From Stieleria magnilauensis (lineage in GTDB: Bacteria > Planctomycetota > Planctomycetia > Pirellulales > Pirellulaceae), in assembly GCA_007753675.1 (NCBI GenBank), contig CP036432.1, forward strand, positions 4,624,394-4,688,393: 64,000 nt of DNA, written 5' to 3'. Below are positions 49,998 through 59,790 of the stretch, piece by piece. How positions within the stretch are numbered: the first letter of the stretch is position 1; each line of letters begins with the position of its first letter. Both the position numbers and the translations under genes were made by a program. The notes beneath the pieces were generated by a model, which saw nothing but the letters and a program-made list of their open reading frames with translations, was not told the DNA's origin and ran no database searches.

Positions 49998-51797
49998 ATG
50001 GAGTTTTTAAAGACACCGACACGGAATCTGTTCTTCACCGGAAAGGGCGGTGTCGGCAAGACCTCGATGGCTTGTGTCAGTGCGATCGCGTTGGCGGATC
50101 GAGGCCTGCGCGTGCTGCTCGTGTCCACCGATCCGGCGTCCAACCTGGATGAAGTGCTGGCAACGCAGCTGAGCAACAAGCCGACTGCGGTCGGCTCGGT
50201 GGCCAACTTACAGGCCATGAACATCGATCCGGAACAGGCCGCTCGGGAGTACCGTGAGCGCATGGTGGCTCCCTACCGGGGCGTGCTACCAGACGCCGCG
50301 ATCCAGAGCATGGAAGAGCAGTTCTCGGGATCCTGCACGCTTGAGATCGCCGCTTTCGATGAGTTTGCCAAGTTGCTCGGCGACGAGCAGGCGACCGCAG
50401 ACTTTGATCACATCATCTTCGACACCGCACCGACCGGCCATACGCTGCGACTGTTGACGCTGCCGTCGGCCTGGTCGGGGTTCATGGAAACCAACACATC
50501 GGGAACGTCGTGCCTGGGCCCCTTGGCGGGGCTGCAGGCGCAGCAGACGCTCTACGGAAAAACGGTCGACGCGCTCAGCGATCGGCAACGGACGACGCTG
50601 GTCTTGGTCACGCGCCCCGAGACATCGGCATTGCGAGAGGCGGATCGTACCAGCAGCGAACTCCAGACGCTGGGCGTGACCAATCAGCACCTTGTGGTCA
50701 ATGGCGTGTTCCAAGCCAGCGATGCGTCGGACCCGATCGCCGCGGCGATGCAATCCCGTTGCGATCAAGCCATCGCAGCGATGCCAGCGGGGCTGGAGGG
50801 TCTCGATCGCACGTCGGTTCCACTGGCCGGGCGCGGCTTCATCGGCATCGATGCGCTGCGGCAGTTGAGCACCACGCATCCGGCCGATGCCGCATCGATC
50901 ATCACGTCCGTAAACGATTCCGCACAAGGCCGAGAAACCGACGCGACGCTTGCGACCGATGTGTTGATCGATGCTTTGTCGGCACAGGGCCATGGGGTCA
51001 TCATGACGATGGGCAAGGGCGGCGTCGGCAAGACCACGGTGGCCGCCGGCATCGCCGTTGCAATGGCGGAAAAGGGGTTCGCCGTGCATTTGTCGACCAC
51101 CGATCCGGCCGCCCATGTCGCCGCGACGATGGCGGCCGACCAGATCGCAGGCCTGACGGTCAGTCGCATCGATCCGGCAGAAGAAATCCGTGCTTATCGC
51201 GAGGAAGTGATGCGCACCGCCGGAGCCGAACTGGACGAGCAGGGGAGAGCGTTGCTGGAGGAAGACCTCCGCTCCCCGTGCACCGAAGAGATCGCCGTCT
51301 TTCGAGCCTTCGCCCAAACGGTGGCTGAAGGGGAAGACCGTATCGTGGTGCTCGACACGGCACCCACCGGGCACACGGTCTTGCTGCTCGATTCCGCACT
51401 CGCCTACCACCGCGAAGTGACGCGCCAATCCAGCGAGATGCCCGAGTCGGTTGAAAAGCTGCTACCTCGGCTGCGCGATCCGAACTTCACAAAGGTCTTG
51501 GTCGTGACGCTACCCGAGTCGACCCCTGTGCACGAAGCCGCCCACCTACAGGACGACCTTCGGCGCGCCGAGATTGAACCGTTTGCTTGGGTGATCAACC
51601 AGTCACTTGATCCGCTACAGTTGAGCGATCCTGTTCTGCGGAGCCGGCAAGCGAGCGAAGGCGTCTTTATCCAAGAAGTTGTCTCCCAGCACGCCAAGCA
51701 AACCACGATCCTTCCCTGGCAGGCATCGCCGCCCACCGGCGCCGAAGGGCTTCGCGAGCTTTTTCTCGTCTCGGCGGCGGGCACTGCTTCCCCGTGA
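49998..51797 (+). CDS. arsA: Arsenite-transporting ATPase ArsA
   Basis: 599 residues, the two-domain form. Each half has a deviant Walker A: GKGGVGKTS (residues 15-23) and GKGGVGKTT (339-347). DTAPTGHT motifs follow (142-149 in the first half). The three metal-binding cysteines are present: C113 (GSCTLEI), C172 (TSCLG) and C428 (SPCTEE), matching C113, C172 and C422 of R773 ArsA. It normally energises the ArsB/Acr3 pump with ArsD as arsenite donor. No pump gene is seen nearby, so the pump is either elsewhere or the ATPase serves another membrane partner. Confidence 0.95.
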   Translation: MEFLKTPTRNLFFTGKGGVGKTSMACVSAIALADRGLRVLLVSTDPASNLDEVLATQLSNKPTAVGSVANLQAMNIDPEQAAREYRERMVAPYRGVLPDAAIQSMEEQFSGSCTLEIAAFDEFAKLLGDEQATADFDHIIFDTAPTGHTLRLLTLPSAWSGFMETNTSGTSCLGPLAGLQAQQTLYGKTVDALSDRQRTTLVLVTRPETSALREADRTSSELQTLGVTNQHLVVNGVFQASDASDPIAAAMQSRCDQAIAAMPAGLEGLDRTSVPLAGRGFIGIDALRQLSTTHPADAASIITSVNDSAQGRETDATLATDVLIDALSAQGHGVIMTMGKGGVGKTTVAAGIAVAMAEKGFAVHLSTTDPAAHVAATMAADQIAGLTVSRIDPAEEIRAYREEVMRTAGAELDEQGRALLEEDLRSPCTEEIAVFRAFAQTVAEGEDRIVVLDTAPTGHTVLLLDSALAYHREVTRQSSEMPESVEKLLPRLRDPNFTKVLVVTLPESTPVHEAAHLQDDLRRAEIEPFAWVINQSLDPLQLSDPVLRSRQASEGVFIQEVVSQHAKQTTILPWQASPPTGAEGLRELFLVSAAGTASP

Positions 51798-51950
51798 TCA
51801 CCTCGCGGCGGCGCTTCGAATTTCGAAACGCTGGCGTTTGATGCCCAAACGCTCCTTCAACATGGACGCGATGAGCCGGTAGCAGCGGTCTACATGATGA
51901 ACAAAAGAAGTATTACTAATAACACAATCAACTAATGGCACGTGAATTAT

Positions 51951-52580
51951 ATGAAAGGTATCAGTTTGTATCCTGAACTGTCTCGCTTTATTGACCAGCG
52001 AAAGACGGAATTTGACCAAATCCCCGAGTCGCGAAAGAAAGAACTTGAAGAAGTCTCCGCCTACGTTCGCCGGCGGTTGGATGTCGCGGGAGCGGCGAAG
52101 TTGACCTTTATTTGCACCCACAATTCGCGACGAAGTCACTTTTCCCAGATCTGGGCCAAAGTGGCCGCGGATGCCCATGGCTTGGACGGAGTCACGACGT
52201 TTTCCGGCGGAACCGAAGCGACGGCGATGAACGCCCGAGTCGTTGATTCGCTGCGGCGAAGTGGCTTTGTGGTCGACGTCGACCATGCCGGGGCAGACAA
52301 CCCGACCTACCGCGTGCGGTATTCAGACGAAACGGACCCGCTGGAATGTTTTTCGAAGGTCTTTGATCAGGCTCCCAATCCGACCGCCGATTACGCGGCC
52401 GTGATGACCTGTTCGAGTGCAGACGAGGCATGCCCGATCGTGCGGGGATGCGAGTTAAGGGCGCCGATCCGTTACGAAGATCCCAAGGTTGCCGACGACA
52501 CGGCGGACGAGGCCGGCGTCTATGACCAGCGATCACGGCAGATTTGCCGCGAGATGCTTTACATGATGTCAAGGGTCTGA
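51951..52580 (+). CDS. Arsenate reductase / low-molecular-weight phosphatase-like protein
   Basis: 209 residues from the ATG at 51951; a GTG three codons earlier is possible. The P-loop is FICTHNSRRSHFSQ, with nucleophile C55. A second pair C154/C161 (VMTCSSADEACP) has the seven-residue spacing of the C82/C89 relay of thioredoxin-linked ArsC, and a later Asp in YEDPKVAD may be the general acid. An extra 50-residue N-terminal helix, absent from the short ArsC, precedes the P-loop. It would reduce arsenate to arsenite using thioredoxin. It follows arsA by about 150 bases. Confidence 0.85.
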   Translation: MKGISLYPELSRFIDQRKTEFDQIPESRKKELEEVSAYVRRRLDVAGAAKLTFICTHNSRRSHFSQIWAKVAADAHGLDGVTTFSGGTEATAMNARVVDSLRRSGFVVDVDHAGADNPTYRVRYSDETDPLECFSKVFDQAPNPTADYAAVMTCSSADEACPIVRGCELRAPIRYEDPKVADDTADEAGVYDQRSRQICREMLYMMSRV

Positions 52581-52732
52581 GCGGCGAGCGAATGAGTCCG
52601 TGGAGGCGCCGATATGATTCCTTCGCCGCCCGTGTTCCCGGGCTTCGCCTGGGAACACACTGTCATGGAGGCTCTCGCCTGCTGGCCGCCGGCAGAGCCG
52701 GCGAGGGTGGCAAGCAGGATGCTTACCCCACT

Positions 52733-53044
52733 TTACTTGCGGGCGATTTCTAGAACGCGGGCAGCGTCATCGATCGCCGCTTTCGCCTTGTTTGCGTCAC
52801 CGCATGCCTGGATCAGCTGAATCGCCGGCTCCAGACGATCGATGACCGATCCGCCGCTCGACTTGGTCGCCTTGCGTATGGCCGATGCCTTGGCCGAACG
52901 CTTCGTCATGCCGGCTTTTCGTTTCGCCGCCGAGACGGTTGGTACGGAAACCCCACATGCCTTGGCGGTGACCGCGATCGTCGCGCCGGGGTTTTTCTTC
53001 AAGTAGTCGATTACTTTCTCTTGCTTGTTTGCTTTTTTCGCCAT
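52733..53044 (-). CDS. Small helix-turn-helix-like protein
   Basis: 103 residues from the ATG at 53044. It is rich in Lys and Ala. Residues about 8-45 form a helix-turn-helix-like unit (QEKVIDYLKKNPGATIAVTA, then VSVPTVSAAKRKAGM), like DNA-binding regulators that read short sites. A C-terminal helical part (VIDRLEPAIQLIQACGDANK) may dimerise. No family is recognised beyond HTH. It stands alone, followed by a gene desert of about 700 bases. Confidence 0.6.
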   Translation of the reverse strand: MAKKANKQEKVIDYLKKNPGATIAVTAKACGVSVPTVSAAKRKAGMTKRSAKASAIRKATKSSGGSVIDRLEPAIQLIQACGDANKAKAAIDDAARVLEIARK

Positions 53045-53751
53045 CGGTGAATTGTCTGTGGGGGAATGAAGAAGACAAGATGATTGCATGCGTTCACATC
53101 AAACTGAACAACACTGCAATCAATGATTTGCTCAGCCTACATTATCAGACATTATCGTTCGCGTCTTAAAAGACGTTAAAAGGAAAAAAAGATTCGCTTA
53201 ATCTTATAGCAAGAGAAGTCCCACACGACCAATTGCCCCCCAGGCTGGCGAAAACCCGCCAAAGCATCAGGCGTCGCCGACGACGATCGCCCACAAGGCA
53301 ATCGCGGTCCGCTTAACAATCACCCTAAAACCCCCGACTTCCGGTGCGAAACGGTGATCGCCAGACGGAAACGCCACACTCAGGAAAACACCACGACCAC
53401 ACTTGTTGCGCGCTCGCTGCTGACCAGGATGTTCATTCTTTCAACCCTGTGTAAAGCATCTCGATCACCTTGGTGAATGAAACAAAGCACCAGCGCTATC
53501 GGCTCAATGGGTGTCGATGCAACCTGATGCGCTACATTATCAGCTTGCAACAGCCTCGCCGCAGAGGTAACACCCACCCCCTTTCGCAACGACCGCACTC
53601 AAGTCATGCGATGGACAATGAACCATGATGAATGAACGCACATTCAATCCTCGGCATCAGGCGATGACACCGGCCTTGGCTATGACGCGCCCCCTTTGAT
53701 CAGAACCGAGCGACGCGCAGGGCACCGTACAAGGCGTTAGAATTGGCAATT
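53045..53751. other. Gene-free, partly AT-rich region
   Basis: About 700 bases. The first 200 bases are much more AT-rich than the rest of the window and hold a small hairpin CGTCTT/AAGACG at 53162-53175; this is the promoter side of the HTH gene. The remainder shows no gene, repeat or RNA; open frames have no ribosome site. Confidence 0.45.
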
Positions 53752-56115
53752 ATGAGACGAATACTGTTAATTATTGCCATGGTTTCGGGCCTGTCGATCA
53801 CCGACGCCGCGGGGCGGGCCGAAACACCGACCCAATGGGCCGCGTTCACCGAAGCCCATTGCGTCGGTTGCCACAGCGGCGAATCCCCCGAGGGCGATTT
53901 CAGCTTCGACCGGTTGGACTTTGATCTTTCCAGCGAAGAAACGGCGCGGCGCTGGATTCGCGTTCACGATCGCGTCGTTGCCGGCGAAATGCCACCGGCC
54001 GATGAAGCGACACCGGATGCTCGCGAGTCGGCCGCCTTCACCACTGCGCTGGCGAATGAATTGGTCGCGGCCGAATCCCGCCGCAGCGACGTGGTGCTGC
54101 GGCGTTTGAATCGTCACGAATACCAAAACACCGTGTCTGATCTGTTTCAAATCCAAGTCACGGTGAATGGATTGCCCGACGATTCCTCGACCGGCGGATT
54201 CGACACCGTGGGCGAAGGCCTGGCGGTTTCCGCCGAAGCGATGGCCGCCTACTTGGAAGCCGCCGATCAAGTGCTCGATGCCGTGTTTGGCAGCAGTGCT
54301 CCACCCAAGCGGATTCGCCACGAAACGAACCTGCTCGAACAAGTGGACTGGCGGGGCCGTCCGCAATTGGAGAACCAAATCGGCAAGATGTTTCGCCGCA
54401 CCGACGACGGCTTGGTGATTTTCCAGTCGGGCTATTGCCCCACAAACCTGGTGAACTTCGCGCGTTTGCGTGCCCCCGCGGGAACCTATCGCGGCACCAT
54501 GCGGGTCCGGGCGGTACAGAGTGACCAACCGGTCACGTTGCGAATCTATGGTGGCGATACAATTGTCAATCGCGCTGAACGTCACCTGGTGGGGTACTAT
54601 GACGTCGCGCCCGGACAGTGGACGACCATCGAATTCACCGATCGTTTGGTGGAAGACGGAGGCACCTTTCAGCCCAAATGTTACGGCACGCGCGACACGC
54701 GAAAAGACGCCGACACCTGGCCCGAACCGGGAATCGAAATCGGCGACATCGTGATCGAAGGTCCCCTGGACGAATGGCCGCCGCCGGGACGCGTCCGATT
54801 GCTCGGCGATCTCGATCTTGAATCGGCCGGGCGAGACGATGCAGAACAGATCTTGCAGCGGTTGTTGCCGCTCGCGTTTCGACGCCCGGTCGAGCCGACC
54901 GAAGCGGATGCCTACTTGGATTTATTCTCGTCGGCTCTCGCCGACGGTCGGTCTTTTGAATCCGCATTGCGGGTCAGTTTGAAAGCCGTCCTCTGCTCGC
55001 CCGACTTTTTGTTTCTCAATGAACCGGGCACATCGCAGATCAGCCCGCACGCGTTGGCAGCACGGTTGTCGTACTTTTTGTGGAGTACGATGCCGGATGA
55101 CGAATTGATGAGACTCGCCGACGACGGTTCACTGCGGCAGAGCGACGTGCTCGCGCAACAGGTCGAACGGCTGCTGGCATCGCCCAAGGCGTCGTCCTTT
55201 ACCAAGAATTTCACCGGACAATGGCTTGATCTACGCGAGATTGATTTCACCGAGCCGGACGCGAATCTGTACCCGGAGTTTGACGAACTGTTGCGGATCT
55301 CGATGGTGCAGGAGACGGAACGGTTTTTCGACGAAATCCTGACGAACGATCTCAGCCTCGTGAACTTTGTGGATTCGCAATTCAGCTTTCTCAATGGACG
55401 GCTTGCCAATCACTATGGCATCGAGGGTGTCGATGGTCAGACGTTTCGCAAAGTCCAGCTGCCACCGGACAGTCCACGCGGTGGATTACTAACGCAGGCC
55501 AGTGTGCTAAAGGTGACCGCCAACGGAACGTACACCTCGCCGGTGCTGCGTGGTGCCTGGATTTTGGAAAACATCTTGGGTCAGCCGACGCCGCCACCGC
55601 CGGACAATGTCGGATCGATCGAACCGGATATCCGTGGCGCGACGACCATTGGCGAACAGTTGGCCAAACATCGCGACGTTCAATCGTGTGCCGCCTGTCA
55701 TCGCCAGATCGACCCTCCCGGCTTCGCACTGGAGTGTTTTGATCCGATCGGCGGTTATCGCGATCAGTACCGAACGATGTCACCGGACGCGCAACGACCG
55801 AATCTGAAGCAAGCGCCGTTCACCTATGCCTGGGTGCGGTACCGGATCGGATTGCCCGTGGATGCGACAGCGCAGATGCCGGATGGGCAAACAATCCAAA
55901 GCGTCGACGACTTCAAGCGGATCCTGGCCGCGAACCCCGATCAGCTGGCCCGAAATCTGGCCGGCAAAGTGATGACGTACGCGCTGGGGCGTAAGATAGG
56001 ATTTGCCGACCGCCGCTCGGTCGAAGACATCGTCGGTCAAGCACGCCGCCAGAACTACGGTTTCCGTTCGCTGATCCATGCCATCGTGCAACACCCCACC
56101 TTTCAAAAACCATGA
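53752..56115 (+). CDS. Exported DUF1592-type cytochrome-domain protein
   Basis: 787 residues from the ATG at 53752, which starts a signal peptide (RRILLIIAMVSGLSITDAAG). The order matches the planctomycete family DUF1587-DUF1595-DUF1592-DUF1588-DUF1585. An N-terminal c-type haem motif CVGCH (WAAFTEAHCVGCHSGE) is followed by LRRLNRHEYQNTVSDLF (DUF1587). The sugar-binding-like middle precedes LSYFLWSTMPDDELMRLA (DUF1592). GGLLTQASVLKVTANGTYTS with CAACHRQIDPPGFALE (second haem-type motif) is DUF1588, and the end is DUF1585. The periplasmic role is unknown, perhaps redox. The next gene (DUF1552) overlaps by four bases. Confidence 0.9.
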   Translation: MRRILLIIAMVSGLSITDAAGRAETPTQWAAFTEAHCVGCHSGESPEGDFSFDRLDFDLSSEETARRWIRVHDRVVAGEMPPADEATPDARESAAFTTALANELVAAESRRSDVVLRRLNRHEYQNTVSDLFQIQVTVNGLPDDSSTGGFDTVGEGLAVSAEAMAAYLEAADQVLDAVFGSSAPPKRIRHETNLLEQVDWRGRPQLENQIGKMFRRTDDGLVIFQSGYCPTNLVNFARLRAPAGTYRGTMRVRAVQSDQPVTLRIYGGDTIVNRAERHLVGYYDVAPGQWTTIEFTDRLVEDGGTFQPKCYGTRDTRKDADTWPEPGIEIGDIVIEGPLDEWPPPGRVRLLGDLDLESAGRDDAEQILQRLLPLAFRRPVEPTEADAYLDLFSSALADGRSFESALRVSLKAVLCSPDFLFLNEPGTSQISPHALAARLSYFLWSTMPDDELMRLADDGSLRQSDVLAQQVERLLASPKASSFTKNFTGQWLDLREIDFTEPDANLYPEFDELLRISMVQETERFFDEILTNDLSLVNFVDSQFSFLNGRLANHYGIEGVDGQTFRKVQLPPDSPRGGLLTQASVLKVTANGTYTSPVLRGAWILENILGQPTPPPPDNVGSIEPDIRGATTIGEQLAKHRDVQSCAACHRQIDPPGFALECFDPIGGYRDQYRTMSPDAQRPNLKQAPFTYAWVRYRIGLPVDATAQMPDGQTIQSVDDFKRILAANPDQLARNLAGKVMTYALGRKIGFADRRSVEDIVGQARRQNYGFRSLIHAIVQHPTFQKP

Positions 56116-57359
56116 CACAACCCAATCGCCGTACGATCCTGCGCGGCTGCGGCGTGGCCTTGGCACTGCCGTTTTTCGAATCCACGACCTCCGCCGCTGC
56201 GGCCAAACGTCCGCGACGGCGGATCGTTGCGATCGACGTCGGGCTTGGCCTGCACGCCCCCAACATGATTCCGCAGCAATCGGGGCGAGACTATCAGTTG
56301 CCAACCTACTTGAAGTTGTTGGCCGAGTTTCGAGATCATTTCACCGTGATCTCGGGCGTGTCGCATCCCGAAGTCGGCGGCGGACACTCGTCCTACAAGT
56401 CCTACCTGACCTGCGCGCCCCATCCCAACAGCGCGGGATTTCGCAACACGATTTCGTTGGACCAATTGGCTGCGGCCCAGTTCGGCAGTGAAACACGTTT
56501 CGCGTCGCTTTCATTGAGCAGTTCCGGTCCGGGACTGTCGTGGTCGCGGAGCGGTGTTGAAATCCCGACGCTGACACGACCGTCGTTCGTCTTTCGAAAA
56601 CTGTTTCTCGCCGGAAAAGCAGACGAGCAAGCCAGGCAGATGCAACGATTGCAAGATGGCCAAAGTGTTCTGGACGTCGTGATGGACAAAACCAAACGCC
56701 TGCAGAGAAACCTGACCGGTCGCGACCGCGAGAAATTAGACCAGTATTTCGAAGCCGTTCGGGAAGCCGAGCTGCGTTTGGCCAAAGCCGAAGCCTGGGA
56801 ACAAAAGCCCAAGCCACACGTTGATGCAAAACCGCCGCGCGACGAACCGGACAGCAAAAGGATTGTGGAATGCATGCGGCTGATGTACGACGTCATGCAC
56901 CTGGCACTGGAGACTGATTCGACGCGTTTCCTGACGTACAACATTTCCGGAATGAACGCGGTCCCCGTGATTCCCGGTGTCGACGCCGACTATCACAACC
57001 TGTCGCATCATGGCAAAGACCCGGACAAAATCGCTCAGCTAACGCTTGTCGAATCTGCACTGATCCAGGAGCTCCGAGGTTTCCTGAAGAAACTGCAGGA
57101 GAGTACGGAGGAGGAAGCATCGCTGCTCGATTCGACGATGGTGCTGTTCGGTTCGAACTTGGGAAACGCCAGCAGCCACGATACAAAGAACATGCCGATG
57201 CTGCTTGCCGGCGGTGGATTCCGCCACGGACAACACTTGGCGTTTGACCGCGACAACAATTACCCACTGCCCAACCTGTTTGTCTCCATGCTGCAACGAC
57301 TGGGCATGGAAACCGACACGTTCGGGACCGGCAGCGGCACGATGACCGGACTTGAATGA
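56112..57359 (+). CDS. DUF1552-family exported protein
   Basis: 415 residues; its start overlaps the stop of the DUF1592 gene (ATGA). The N-terminus NRRTILRGCGVALALPFFES has a twin-arginine-like leader typical of DUF1552 proteins. The remainder (RRRIVAIDVGLGLHAPNMIP, SYKSYLTCAPHPNS, MVLFGSNLGNASSHDTKNMP) follows the family pattern. It resembles the alkaline-phosphatase-like/DUF1501 fold. DUF1592 and DUF1552 are almost always adjacent in planctomycetes and are presumed partners. The activity is unknown. Confidence 0.92.
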   Translation: MTQPNRRTILRGCGVALALPFFESTTSAAAAKRPRRRIVAIDVGLGLHAPNMIPQQSGRDYQLPTYLKLLAEFRDHFTVISGVSHPEVGGGHSSYKSYLTCAPHPNSAGFRNTISLDQLAAAQFGSETRFASLSLSSSGPGLSWSRSGVEIPTLTRPSFVFRKLFLAGKADEQARQMQRLQDGQSVLDVVMDKTKRLQRNLTGRDREKLDQYFEAVREAELRLAKAEAWEQKPKPHVDAKPPRDEPDSKRIVECMRLMYDVMHLALETDSTRFLTYNISGMNAVPVIPGVDADYHNLSHHGKDPDKIAQLTLVESALIQELRGFLKKLQESTEEEASLLDSTMVLFGSNLGNASSHDTKNMPMLLAGGGFRHGQHLAFDRDNNYPLPNLFVSMLQRLGMETDTFGTGSGTMTGLE

Positions 57360-57411
57360 TTATCCTAGTATCGGGGTGTAGGTGTCGGCGATTGCACAGA
57401 CAGGTGTTCGA

Positions 57412-59781
57412 ATGAAACCATTTCTTCCCGCTCCCGTGTTTTTCAGGATGCTGTTGATCGGCACAATGATTGCCACGTTGCGGTTCACGGTAGGGATCAC
57501 TTCATGTGTCGCTGCGACCGACCAAGACGGACCGGCGTGTTTCGTTGCCGATCGATGGTTCGCCGACGAAGTCTGGGAAAAAGTCGGCAAACGAACTTGC
57601 TTGAAATGCCACAACGCCTCTGGCGATGCATCCGAGAGTGCCTTTGTGCTGCAGGACCCCGATCGGGATCGCACTCGGCGCGATGCCGTCCTTCGTAAGA
57701 ATCGCCTTGCATTCGAAGACCAACTCGAAGCTGACGTCGATGGCGAATCACGCCTGTTGCAAAAGGTGGTCGGCGGCCTGGATCACGGCGGCGGAGAAGT
57801 CCTGCAAGCGGGCTCGACCGGTTATCGAGTCTTACAGCGATTCGTTCGTCGCCTCAATGGGAAACCCGATCCACTGCCGTCCGAAGTCGACGACGATCCG
57901 GTTCCGTTTTTTGACGGATTGGTGATGATGCCGCCTCGGCAATTGTTGCGTCGCGTGACCTTGTCCTTGGTCGGCCGCCTTCCTTCGCACGAAGAGCTTT
58001 CCAAGGTTGAAACCGAAGGGCTGTCAGCCTTAAGCCCCATCCTGGACGACGTCATGCGCGAAGACGCGTTCTACGAACGTCTCCAAGAAGCCTTCAATGA
58101 TATTCTGTTGACGCGAGGGTACGACGGGGTCGCCGAAGGAGCGCTCTCGTACGAGCACTTCAAATCGCGATTGTGGTATCAGGAACTCGACCCGAACCGC
58201 GATCGCAAATCGGATGAAAAACTCAAGTACTCACACCCGGAGATGATCGCGTACACGAAATTGGTCCGCGATTATCGCGAAGCGATGCTTCGTGAGCCGC
58301 TGGAATTGATTCGATACATCGTCGGCAACGACCGGCCGTTCACGGAAATCGTCACCGCCGACTACACAATGGTGTCTCCCTACACGTCCAGGGGCTATGG
58401 CGTTTTTGAACAGGTCCGGGGCAAATTCAAGGACACCGATGATCCGTTCGAATTCGTCCCCACGAAAATCCCCGCACTGACGTCTCGAAACGGCAAGGTC
58501 CAGGAATCGAAAACCGGCTTTTATCCCCACTCCGGTCTGCTCAGTTCGTTCCAATACCTGATGCGTTATCCGACGACCGAAACCAATCGAAATCGGCTGC
58601 GCGTGCGGATGTTTTTCCAGCACTTCTTGGGTGTCGACCTGTTGGAGTTGGCTCCGCGGACGAGCGATGCCGCAGCGATCACGGCCGAGTACGACGTGCC
58701 GACAATGCAGGCGTCTGATTGTGTCGTGTGCCACAAGATCATGGACCCGGTCGCGGGTCTGTTTCAGGATTATTACGTCGTCGACGCCAAAGGGGTCTAT
58801 GGGCCACGCAAAGAGGGCTGGTACGAAGACATGTTCGTGCCGGGATGGGGTCAGGAAGCGTTGCCGCCGGAAGAACGCTGGCGTGCGTTGCAGTGGTTGG
58901 GTCAGCGAACGGCCCGTGATCCGCGATTCGCCACCGCCATGGTTGAACACGTCTGGTACATCTTGTCGGGACGTCAGCCCCTGTCGCCGCCGGAGGACAT
59001 TGACGACCCGATGTATTCGGCGAAGCATCGCGCCTATCGAGTCCAACGAAACGAAATCGAACGGATCGCAGATCGCTTCATCGAGGCGGATTTCAATCTG
59101 AAAGTCGCCTTCAAGGAATGGATTCACTCGGATTTCTATCGAGCCGATGGCCTGGCGACTGAGGAAGACGACCCACGACGTCGGGTCGAACTGGACGACG
59201 TTGGACTGGTCCGTTTGCTGACTCCCGAACAGTTGGAGCGAAAGTTGATGGCGATCTTCGGCAAAAAATGGGGACGTTTAACCGATCGTGAAGCGCAGTT
59301 GAACATCTTGTACGGCGGAATTGATTCTCAAGAGGTGACCGAGCGGATCACCGATCCCAGCGGCGCGATGGGAGCGATACAACGCATTTTGGCGAACGAC
59401 CTTGCCTGTCGACACGTCGCCGCCGACTTCTCGCTGCCTGCCGAAGAACGGCGCTTGTTTCCCGGCATCGAAATCGACGTGGTCCCGGGAGGAAGCGACG
59501 AGGGGGACCGGCGGATTCACCAAGCGATCGTCCATCTTCACGCGTTGATCCTGGGCCGGAACGACGCCCCGGACGATCCCGAGGTGCAACGCACGTTCGA
59601 TCTGTTCGCGGGAATCGTCAGCGATGCAAAGTCGCGTCCGGAAATCGATCCGACCGAAAGTTATTTTTGCCAGTCTCAGCGAGAGGTTACGCCCCGCGAT
59701 CCGGATCCACACTACACCATTCGTGCTTGGCGAGCCGTAGTCACCTACGTGCTTCGACAGCACGAGTTTCTCTATGAATAA
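57412..59781 (+). CDS. Exported cytochrome-domain protein (DUF1549/DUF1588-like)
   Basis: 789 residues from the ATG at 57412. A signal segment (MLLIGTMIATLRFTVGITSC) is followed by a c-type haem motif CLKCH. Residues about 170-200 read RRVTLSLVGRLPSHEELSKV, like the start of DUF1549. The middle has HSGLLSSFQYLMRYPTTETN and a second haem-type motif CVVCHKIMDPVAG (DUF1588-like). The C-terminal 200 residues contain no recognised motif. It differs from the first cytochrome gene in its order but matches its layout of two CxxCH sites. It precedes its own Tat-exported partner. Confidence 0.82.
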   Translation: MKPFLPAPVFFRMLLIGTMIATLRFTVGITSCVAATDQDGPACFVADRWFADEVWEKVGKRTCLKCHNASGDASESAFVLQDPDRDRTRRDAVLRKNRLAFEDQLEADVDGESRLLQKVVGGLDHGGGEVLQAGSTGYRVLQRFVRRLNGKPDPLPSEVDDDPVPFFDGLVMMPPRQLLRRVTLSLVGRLPSHEELSKVETEGLSALSPILDDVMREDAFYERLQEAFNDILLTRGYDGVAEGALSYEHFKSRLWYQELDPNRDRKSDEKLKYSHPEMIAYTKLVRDYREAMLREPLELIRYIVGNDRPFTEIVTADYTMVSPYTSRGYGVFEQVRGKFKDTDDPFEFVPTKIPALTSRNGKVQESKTGFYPHSGLLSSFQYLMRYPTTETNRNRLRVRMFFQHFLGVDLLELAPRTSDAAAITAEYDVPTMQASDCVVCHKIMDPVAGLFQDYYVVDAKGVYGPRKEGWYEDMFVPGWGQEALPPEERWRALQWLGQRTARDPRFATAMVEHVWYILSGRQPLSPPEDIDDPMYSAKHRAYRVQRNEIERIADRFIEADFNLKVAFKEWIHSDFYRADGLATEEDDPRRRVELDDVGLVRLLTPEQLERKLMAIFGKKWGRLTDREAQLNILYGGIDSQEVTERITDPSGAMGAIQRILANDLACRHVAADFSLPAEERRLFPGIEIDVVPGGSDEGDRRIHQAIVHLHALILGRNDAPDDPEVQRTFDLFAGIVSDAKSRPEIDPTESYFCQSQREVTPRDPDPHYTIRAWRAVVTYVLRQHEFLYE

Positions 59782-59790
59782 GGTGTCTTG

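Noticed and set aside
51798-52286. Minus-strand frame opposite the ArsC-like gene
   Set aside because: It overlaps antisense to a gene with clear catalytic cysteines, and no start or family supports it.
53380-53598. 72-codon minus-strand frame in the gene-free region
   Set aside because: No ribosome site, no recognisable sequence and composition like the surrounding non-coding DNA.
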